Source: CAZOMR01 sp964580655 (GTDB lineage: Bacteria > RBG-13-61-14 > CAZOMR01). From it: 13,869 bases of DNA. The stretch is from assembly GCA_964580655.1 (NCBI GenBank), contig CAZOMR010000066.1, positions 1 to 13,869 of the forward strand, given 5' to 3'. This document shows positions 8,545 through 13,869 of the stretch, in pieces (the first letter of the stretch is position 1; every line of letters starts with the position of its first letter). The translations under genes and the position numbers were made by a program. A model generated the notes under the pieces. It was not told the origin of the DNA, searched no databases, and worked only from the letters and a program-made list of their open reading frames with translations.

Positions 8545-9180
8545 ATGAAATTAGCCCGCTCTGCCAGTGCCAGGGATTCATCCGCATCCACCCAGGAGAG
8601 CATCCTGGCAACTGCACGCACGCTTTTTGCTCAAAAAGGCTACAGCGCTACCAGCACACAGGAAATAGCCAGAGCCGCAGGTGTTAACAAACGCCTGATA
8701 TTCTACTATTTCGAAGACAAGGAAAAACTCTATATGGCCACGCTTGAGGAATTCTTCTCCCGCGTAGAGGGATTCCTGCAAAATTTCCAGATCAAAGAAC
8801 AGGACCTCTCTGACCCGTGGCTTGCCCTTCTCCGGTTCAGCGACAATATCATCAGGTTTATATCACAGCAGAGGGAGCCGGTTCTGATCCTGATGAGGGA
8901 GATCATGGATGAGGGGCCTCTGTTAGAACAGATCACCGAGTGCTACATCCGGCCGACATTGAGCGCGGCGGAGAGTTATTTCAAGGAAATCTTAGGCCAG
9001 GATGGAAACCTTCAGGGAAGGGATGTTCATCATCTTCTACTCAGTCTGGGCGGAGCAAATCTGCTCTATTTTATTGCTCTGCCTCTCTTGACAAGAATAT
9101 GGGACCTGGACCCGAATGCCCCGGAGATATTGGAGGAGAGAAAACAGACAATGAGGAGGTTCATCCTGAGAAGCTTGTAA
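8545..9180 (+). CDS. TetR/AcrR-family transcriptional regulator
   Basis: DNA-binding one-component regulator, 211 residues, normal length for the family. The N-terminal domain has the typical pattern ILATARTLFAQKGYSATS, then the helix-turn-helix TQEIARAAGVNKRLIFYYF (residues ~38-56) and DKEKLYMATLEEFF. The C-terminal ligand/dimer domain (residues ~75-211) is mostly helical and not diagnostic. ATG 8545 is preferred over in-frame TTG 8488, which overlaps the predicted promoter, and GTG 8515, which overlaps the operator candidate; no strong ribosome-binding site is visible (AAGG 14 bases upstream). It is divergent from the FadL-like gene and 50 bases ahead of a decayed acyl-CoA-type dehydrogenase. 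This is the layout of regulators that sense an acyl-CoA or hydrophobic substrate, so that is the likely ligand class by inference. Confidence 0.88.
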   Translation: MKLARSASARDSSASTQESILATARTLFAQKGYSATSTQEIARAAGVNKRLIFYYFEDKEKLYMATLEEFFSRVEGFLQNFQIKEQDLSDPWLALLRFSDNIIRFISQQREPVLILMREIMDEGPLLEQITECYIRPTLSAAESYFKEILGQDGNLQGRDVHHLLLSLGGANLLYFIALPLLTRIWDLDPNAPEILEERKQTMRRFILRSL

Positions 9181-9230
9181 GCACCCCTGGAATTCACCAA
9201 TTGGTTAATTCTAAAGGGGGTTGGTTAGAG

Positions 9231-9688
9231 ATGGGACTATTAGAGGGAAAGGTGGCGATCGTGACCGGCGCAGGCCGTGGTATTGGCCGGGGCGAGGCCC
9301 TTCTTCTGGCGCAGGAGGGAGCGAGAGTTGTGGTCAATGATCTGGGCACGGAGTTAGACGGGGAGGGCAAGGACACTAATATAGCGGACCAGGTGGTTGC
9401 CGAGATCAAGGGTGCGGGCGGAGAGGCTGTTGCCAACTATGATAGTGTGGCTGAATTCCAGGGTGCAAAGCGGATGATTGGTGTGGCACTTAAAAAATTC
9501 GGAAGGCTTGACATACTGGTCAATAATGCAGGGATCACGCGGCCCACATTACCGGCAAGGTATTCGGAGTCCAGGCCGGGGACATTGACCTTTATGAGAC
9601 ATGGCAGGTTGTTAAAACTATCTCCAGGGATGACATGTGGACCCCGCAGGAATTAAAGGAAAAAATGAAAGACCTGGTTCCTGAATAA
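9231..9688 (+). pseudogene. Internally deleted short-chain dehydrogenase (HSD17B4/MFE-2-type 3-hydroxyacyl-CoA dehydrogenase-like)
   Basis: The start is ATG 9231 behind AAAGGGGG. Residues 1-104 are a normal Rossmann N-terminal half: VAIVTGAGRGIGRGEALLLA (NAD(P) loop TGxxxGIG), VVVNDLG, and LVNNAG. The VNDLG, EAVANYDSV and FGRLDILVNNAGITR wording matches SDRs that oxidise 3-hydroxyacyl-CoA. After Arg104 (codon 9540-9542) that frame runs into unrelated residues and stops at 9656. From about 9539, another frame reads AAHITGKVFGVQAGDID ... TPQELKEKMKDLVPE, ending TAA at 9686-9688, which is the usual C-terminal end of the same family. The middle, about half of a ~300-residue enzyme and including the catalytic Ser and YxxxK, is missing and the frames do not match. 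It is therefore a non-functional deletion remnant unless the contig is misassembled here. Confidence 0.8.
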
Positions 9689-9717
9689 ATAAGTGGTATA
9701 AAAAGGAAGGAGTCAAC

Positions 9718-9864
9718 ATGGTTGACAAGAGTTTGATCGGCAAGGAGACCCCTCCGGCCAGGGCCATCGGAGATTCAGAGGTTTGTTATCGCACGCTCGC
9801 TCTGAAGAAATTCTATGGGAAGAATGAAAGGAAGGAGGCACCCGGCTATGAACACAAGCCCTGA
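9718..9864 (+). pseudogene. Short remnant resembling the start of a MaoC-type (FAS1-like) dehydratase
   Basis: A 48-codon reading frame with a strong ribosome-binding site (AAGGAG, 5 bases before ATG). Its start, MVDKSLIGKETPPARAIGD, resembles the N terminus of MaoC-like dehydratase domains, which usually open with an IGK-x-x-PP segment and later a FA-x-AIGD segment. Here the two lie directly side by side, as if about 15 residues between them were lost. What follows (EVCYRTLALKKFYGKN...) is not recognised, and the frame ends at 9864, overlapping the next gene by 17 bases. Full MaoC proteins are about 150 residues, so this one is truncated. It follows the SDR remnant by 29 bases, and SDR and MaoC genes are common operon partners in beta-oxidation. 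The identity is an inference from a short match. Confidence 0.4.
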
Positions 9865-11320
9865 AAGAAAAATGCGAAACTGGAAAAGCATCCTGCCAGC
9901 TCTTCTGGCCGCGCTTTTTCTACCGGGTCTGGTCTCGGCTGATGCAGAAGCTGAAAGGATATTCTCCGAGATGAAGCAGGCGGTCGCCGCGATCAAGGAT
10001 TACGAGGCCTCGTATTCACGGTATTCAAGCGCCGCGGGGGAAAATGCTATCCATACAAAGGGTAAAAGTATGGGCAAGTACATCCGGAACCCGAAGCGTT
10101 ATTACGAGAAGACCCTGACCGTGGAATCCAATTTTCCCGATGCCGCCCAGGCAGGCTTGCAGGAAATCTATGACAGCGAGAAAGACATGGTTTATTTGTC
10201 CCTGCCAGGAGTACGCAGGATTCTCGGCAGAATCGAAATCTTCGCGGAGTCCAACCAGCTTTACGTGTTCAACGGCGAGAGCCTCAAGGGCAATGGACTA
10301 TGGGACTGGGTGAATACCTGGGAGCGAGACCTTGAACGAGGTGAACTCTCCGTGGATACCCGAAACACGGGGAATAAGAATTTCTCGGTACTTACATTGA
10401 GCTTTCCAGCGGAGGGCATAAGCCAGCGGCCAAGAATCAATAAGTGGAAAATCTGGGTGAGCCAGCAAGATCATCTTCCCTGGAAATACCACGGTTATGT
10501 CCCGGGGCAGGAAGAGCCGGTCTTTATATCTGAATATCTAGAACTGAAGCTCAACCAGGGGCTCAAGCCTGATGATCTGGAATTTGAAGGCATGAGCTTC
10601 TGGAAATTCCCGGCTCAGTTCGTGGCAAACACCGAAGGCCTGGATCAGCTCAAAGCAGAAAAGCTTGAAAAGGTCAAAGAGCCGGCACCGGAATTCCTCG
10701 AGATAAAGAATAATCTCATCAAGGCCCTGGAGGGGGTCCGGGATTACCAGGCCAGGGTTAATACCACGCAGAAATACTTCCGAATCCGTGGAGCAGGAAC
10801 CATGGACTTTGTTTACAAGAGGGACCCGCTTTTCTATTACATCTACTTTCATGATGACACACGGCTCAATATCATTCATCCTGCAACACCCGGGTCAAAG
10901 CTCTGCTATGACCGCGAGAACCGATACTATCGTATCATCGGAGGAGGGATGATGAGGCTGGTCGGAGTGCAGGAACTTCCAATTGATGACCCTCGTTATG
11001 ACTATGCCTGCGGAGAGAGCTTCTCCGCAATGAACCTGTTTGAACTCGTAAGAAGGATGCACTGGTATGAAAAGCACGGAACAGTGAGCACGGACATGGT
11101 CAGGTTCCACGAACAGGTTGTGCCCAGGGTCGTGATGAGGCGCCGGGGACAGCCACTCCAGGGGCAGATACAAAACATGGCCATCATCTTTGACCCGCAG
11201 ACATGCATGCCACTGAGGGTGGAATACTTCGGAAACCCGGACCCAGAGGGCTTTACATATTTTGATTACATCGAGATCAAGACGAACACCGGAATTGAGG
11301 AAAGCGATTATTATTTCTGA
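9848..11320 (+). CDS. Exported protein with two LolA/DUF1571-like halves
   Basis: 490-residue secreted protein of unknown function. ATG 9848 is preceded by AAGGAGG (9832-9838) at 9-base spacing. The signal peptide (KSILPALLAALFLPGLVSA) is cleaved after about residue 31. The mature chain is two related halves. Half one runs from EAERIFSEMKQAVAAIKDYEASYSRY to EYLELKLNQGLKPDDLEF; half two from NNLIKALEGVRDYQARVNTTQKY to FDYIEIKTNTGIEESDYYF. Both begin with an amphipathic helix and the (I/V)(K/R)DY(E/Q)A motif, continue with strand-rich sequence, have a pair such as LPWKYHGYVP / MPLRVEYFGNP, and end in a matching Y(L/I)E(L/I)K..xG(L/I)xxxD. This is the pattern of DUF1571 and the wider LolA/LolB half-barrel fold, which holds lipid or hydrophobic ligands in the periplasm. 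A lipid-handling role next to FadL and fatty-acid-type remnants is plausible but unproved. Confidence 0.75.
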   Translation: MNTSPERKMRNWKSILPALLAALFLPGLVSADAEAERIFSEMKQAVAAIKDYEASYSRYSSAAGENAIHTKGKSMGKYIRNPKRYYEKTLTVESNFPDAAQAGLQEIYDSEKDMVYLSLPGVRRILGRIEIFAESNQLYVFNGESLKGNGLWDWVNTWERDLERGELSVDTRNTGNKNFSVLTLSFPAEGISQRPRINKWKIWVSQQDHLPWKYHGYVPGQEEPVFISEYLELKLNQGLKPDDLEFEGMSFWKFPAQFVANTEGLDQLKAEKLEKVKEPAPEFLEIKNNLIKALEGVRDYQARVNTTQKYFRIRGAGTMDFVYKRDPLFYYIYFHDDTRLNIIHPATPGSKLCYDRENRYYRIIGGGMMRLVGVQELPIDDPRYDYACGESFSAMNLFELVRRMHWYEKHGTVSTDMVRFHEQVVPRVVMRRRGQPLQGQIQNMAIIFDPQTCMPLRVEYFGNPDPEGFTYFDYIEIKTNTGIEESDYYF

Positions 11321-11459
11321 TCCGAAGGAAAGGGACAGGTNNNNNNNNNNNNNNNNNNNNNNNNNNNNNNNNNNNNNNNNNNNNNNNNNNNNNNNNNNNN
11401 NNNNNNNNNNNNNNNNNNNNNNNNNNNNNNNNNNNNNNNNGGACAGGTTGTATTCGGAT
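11320..11459 (+). terminator. Possible terminator hairpin split by the assembly gap
   Basis: ATCCGAA (11320-11326) and TTCGGAT (11453-11459) are perfectly complementary 7-base arms on either side of the 100-N gap, and the right arm runs into TTTT. Both gap edges also share GGACAGGT (11333-11340 and 11441-11448). If these are the same bases, the gap vanishes and an 18-base loop remains. This would sit just after the stop of the exported protein gene. Confidence 0.3.
11341..11440. other. Assembly gap (100 N) between the exported protein and transketolase genes
   Basis: The left edge ends GGGACAGGT and the right edge begins GGACAGGTTG, an 8-base overlap that suggests the two contigs actually overlap here. 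The intervening sequence after the gap up to the transketolase start shows only its ribosome-binding site. Confidence 0.65.
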
Positions 11460-11524
11460 TTTGAACATGGTATTAAATTTGCCAAGTTCGCAAGATTCAT
11501 GAGTGGAATCAAAGGAGGTTTAGG

Positions 11525-13459
11525 ATGTTGGAGAGAGGTTTTGGCCCGGAAAAGCTGGATGGGGCCAGCCTTGCGGAGTTGAAGGACAAGGCGCGGCTTG
11601 CGAGAGGAGACATCCTGACCATGACCACGCTGGCCGGAAGCGGTCATCCGGGCGGGTCCATGTCATCGGTTGATGCGTATCTTGTGCTCTATCACTTCGC
11701 GAGGGTTAACCCGAAGGACCCGCTCTGGCCGGAGCGGGACCGGATCGTGATTAGCCACGGGCATACATCTCCCGGGGCTTATGCGGCTCTTGCCCGGTCA
11801 GGTTTTTTTCCTCCGGAAGCCGCGATCGCGGCCTTTCGCCAGGTGGGCACTGCATTCGAGGGCCATGTGGAGAGGAGTGTTCCCGGAATAGAGTGGAGCA
11901 CCGGCAACCTTGGTCAGGGACTCAGCGCGGCCTGCGGCTTTGCACTTGGCGCGAGAATTCTCAAAAAGGATTACCATGTTTACACGATGATGGGTTGCGG
12001 GGAACAGCAGAAGGGACAGCTATCCGAGGCCCGGCGGTTTGCCGTCAAGTATAACCTCACAAACATCACTGCACTCGTGGACTACAACAACCGCCAGATA
12101 AGCGGCCTTACCCGCGAGATCATGCCGCAGGATATCCCGGCTTGCTACCGCGCGGATGGCTGGGAAGTGATAGAGGTGGACGGGCATGACCTTTCCGCTA
12201 TCTACCAGGCCATGCGCAAAGCCGCCTTGAACAGGGAGAGACCATTTTTGATCATGCTCAATACTACAATGGGCAAGGGTGTATCCTTCATGGAGGGCAA
12301 GGAGAAGTATCACGGTGCGGTATTGAAGCCCGATGAATACGAGAAAGCGATTTCTGAGTTGGGTCTTACAAGCAGGATCGAGGAGTATCGGAAGATGCAG
12401 GAGGGCAGGGGGTATCCAAAGGTCGCGATGGATGTAAGGATTCCAGACCTGCGAGTGAAGACAGGCGAGCCGCGCATCTACACGAAGGATGAAAAGACAG
12501 ACAACCGGAGCGCGTGGGGCCGAGCCCTGGCTGACATCTGCGAGCTTAACCTGAAGGAAAAAGGGGGCGTGCCTGTCGCGGTATTTGATTGCGACCTGGC
12601 GAGCAGTGTCAAGACCGGCTTGATAGAGAAGAACTGGCCGGAGCATTTCTTCCAGGCTGGCATCCAGGAGCACCACACGGCAACGATAGCCGGGGCCCTG
12701 AGCACCCTGCCCGTGCTTACTTATTTCGCGGACTTCGGCGTGTTCGGAATTGACGAGACCTTTAACCAGCATCGCCTGAATGCCATAAATCACGCCGGGC
12801 TAAAGGTCGCGCTCACTCACAACGGCCTGGATGTAGGGGAAGACGGCAAGACCCACCAGTGCCTGGAATATGTGGGCCTTGCCCGAAACCTTTTCGGATA
12901 CAAAGTGATAGTCCCGGCAGACCCCAATCAGACCGACCGGGCTGTCAGGTATGCGAGCCGCGTGCCCGGTAATTTCTTCTTATGCATGGGCCGGAGCAAA
13001 CTGCCAGTGATACTGGATGAAAGTGGGAACCCCTTTTTCGCAGGTGATTATGAGTTTGAATACGGCAAAGTGGAAAGGCTCCGGGATGGTGATCGAGGCG
13101 CGATATTTGCTATGGGTTCCATGACCTGGCGCGCGCTTCAGGCCAGAGAGATATTGAAAGACAAGGGCATCCTGGTAAAGGTGTTTAATGTTTCATGCCC
13201 CATGGACCTGGACCCTTCCGCTCTCAAGGAGGGGGCATCAACCGGGTTCATCATCACTTATGAAGACCATAGTATTAAGACTGGCCTGGGAAGTGAAATG
13301 GCAATGGCGCTGGCTCAAACCCGGGTTTCCGCCCGGCTGAAATGTCTCGGAGTGACAGATTATGCCGCATCAGGCAAGCCGGATGAACTATTCCAATACA
13401 TGGGCCTTGACCCCGAAAGTCTCGCGACAGCCTTTACAGAAATGCTGGATCAAAACTAG
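11525..13459 (+). CDS. tkt: Transketolase, full-length single chain, with Asp-to-Cys change in the Mg/ThDP motif
   Basis: Thiamine-diphosphate enzyme of the pentose phosphate pathway, moving two-carbon ketol units from xylulose 5-phosphate-type donors to aldose phosphates; cytoplasmic. 644 residues, near the usual 620-680. ATG 11525 has AAGGAGG 6 bases upstream. N-terminal PP domain: SGHPGGSMSSVD (His41), ISHGHTSPGAYA (His78), GHVERSVPGIEWSTGNLGQG (114-132), then MMGCGEQQKGQLSEARRFA, where family members normally have GDG; Cys158 (codon TGC 11996-11998) replaces the Mg-binding Asp, while the downstream VDYNNRQISG keeps Asn. The Pyr domain has AGIQEHHTATIAGAL with the cofactor-activating Glu382, then FADFGVFGIDETFNQ and VGEDGKTHQ. 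The C-terminal domain is complete. It follows the exported protein gene and is convergent with the zinc-ribbon gene. The family call is firm; 1-deoxyxylulose-5-phosphate synthase and split transketolases are less likely given the length and motifs. Confidence 0.92.
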   Translation: MLERGFGPEKLDGASLAELKDKARLARGDILTMTTLAGSGHPGGSMSSVDAYLVLYHFARVNPKDPLWPERDRIVISHGHTSPGAYAALARSGFFPPEAAIAAFRQVGTAFEGHVERSVPGIEWSTGNLGQGLSAACGFALGARILKKDYHVYTMMGCGEQQKGQLSEARRFAVKYNLTNITALVDYNNRQISGLTREIMPQDIPACYRADGWEVIEVDGHDLSAIYQAMRKAALNRERPFLIMLNTTMGKGVSFMEGKEKYHGAVLKPDEYEKAISELGLTSRIEEYRKMQEGRGYPKVAMDVRIPDLRVKTGEPRIYTKDEKTDNRSAWGRALADICELNLKEKGGVPVAVFDCDLASSVKTGLIEKNWPEHFFQAGIQEHHTATIAGALSTLPVLTYFADFGVFGIDETFNQHRLNAINHAGLKVALTHNGLDVGEDGKTHQCLEYVGLARNLFGYKVIVPADPNQTDRAVRYASRVPGNFFLCMGRSKLPVILDESGNPFFAGDYEFEYGKVERLRDGDRGAIFAMGSMTWRALQAREILKDKGILVKVFNVSCPMDLDPSALKEGASTGFIITYEDHSIKTGLGSEMAMALAQTRVSARLKCLGVTDYAASGKPDELFQYMGLDPESLATAFTEMLDQN

Positions 13460-13476
13460 TATCTTGACGGAAGGAC

Positions 13477-13734
13477 TTACTTGCCCTCTTCGGTATTCTG
13501 GCTCTTATCCCTGAGATACCGATAACGCTCTGCAAGCGTCTTCGCATGGATGACATGGATACGCTTGCATCGCCGGCACTTAATCTCAACCCTGTCCTCG
13601 GTCAGCTTGGCCACCAGGTTCCCGCATTCACAGCGCTCATCTACCCTTTCCTCCCCATCCAGATACCGGCCACAGTTCTTGCACTGGATGGCATCATCGG
13701 AAAGATATTCCTCACAGAACGGACATTTCTTCAT
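13477..13734 (-). CDS. Small double zinc-ribbon protein, second half phage Mu Com-like
   Basis: 85-residue soluble protein. ATG 13734 is chosen because GGGGG lies about 6 bases upstream; in-frame ATGs at 13740 and 13749 would add only MLM or MWGM-type residues. Two Cys4 clusters are visible: C4-x2-C7...C18-x2-C21 (KCPFCEEYL, QCKNCGRYL), a common zinc ribbon, and C35-x-C37...C53-x2-C56 (RCECGNLVAKL, VEIKCRRCKRI). The second has the layout of the Com zinc finger (CxCGxLLA...EIKCPRC) that binds mRNA in phage Mu. A charged helix follows (TLAERYRYLRDKSQ). It ends 17 bases from the transketolase stop on the opposite strand. No other phage genes are nearby, so this is more likely a chromosomal zinc-finger protein than prophage residue. 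Nucleic-acid binding is plausible; no partner is known. Confidence 0.75.
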   Translation of the reverse strand: MKKCPFCEEYLSDDAIQCKNCGRYLDGEERVDERCECGNLVAKLTEDRVEIKCRRCKRIHVIHAKTLAERYRYLRDKSQNTEEGK

Positions 13735-13869
13735 TAGCATCCCCCACATTCATTTATCTTATTTAGCCACATACCCTAATCCATTTTTTAATTAAAAGCA
13801 AGCTTTTTTCCACCATGGGTGTGCGACATAAATGGTGACTTTTTTCATTCTCGGCCGTAGAGGCTCTGC

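Noticed and set aside
8940..9230. Long in-frame N-terminal extension of the dehydrogenase
   Set aside because: It overlaps the TetR coding sequence in another frame, whereas ATG 9231 starts exactly at the conserved Rossmann N terminus.
13794..13809. AAAAGC-AA-GCTTTT followed by T as a transketolase terminator
   Set aside because: The stem is weak with a two-base loop, and it lies over 330 bases past the transketolase stop, beyond the convergent zinc-ribbon gene. The rest of 13750-13869 shows no supported feature.

Overview
This is a metagenome-style scaffold: four runs of exactly 100 N (782-881, 4243-4342, 5757-5856, 11341-11440) stand in for unknown sequence. The gene set is bacterial and Gram-negative: a FadL/OmpP1-type outer-membrane barrel, lipoproteins with MopE-like Asp/Cys repeats, a divergent TetR regulator, and remnants of an acyl-CoA oxidation operon. 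It resembles Deltaproteobacteria (Desulfobacterota/Myxococcota) or an allied candidate phylum. That placement is inferred from protein style only; no rRNA or other marker gene is present.

Left half (132-8210, all minus strand): three closely spaced co-directional genes, probably one transcript, reading from right to left. First is a FadL/OmpP1-family outer-membrane protein (8210-6768). Next is a very large lipoprotein of about 1,470 visible residues (6726-2124), broken by two gaps. It has a PPC-like domain, glycosidase-type beta-propeller blades and a recurring G-x-[DN]-G-I-x-[ND]-T motif. Last is a Cys/Asp-rich repeat lipoprotein (2070-132) ending in an immune-inhibitor-A/MAM-like jelly roll. 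A promoter with a perfect -35 box lies upstream of the barrel gene and a weak terminator lies past the last gene. Together they look like a cell-surface assembly of unknown role.

Centre (8211-9864): a divergent regulatory region of about 330 bp, then a TetR regulator on the plus strand with its own predicted promoter and an inverted-repeat operator candidate. Downstream are two damaged genes: a short-chain dehydrogenase that has lost its middle, including the catalytic region, with a frame change at the junction, and a 48-codon remnant resembling the start of a MaoC-type dehydratase. TetR, FadL, SDR and MaoC together suggest an ancestral locus for uptake and beta-oxidation of a hydrophobic acid, whose catabolic arm has since decayed.

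Right half (9848-13734): an exported protein with two homologous LolA/DUF1571-like halves, a full-length single-chain transketolase in which the usual Mg-binding Asp of the GDG motif is Cys, and a convergent small double zinc-ribbon protein whose second half resembles phage Mu Com. No RNA genes, CRISPR arrays, transposases or integrases were seen.
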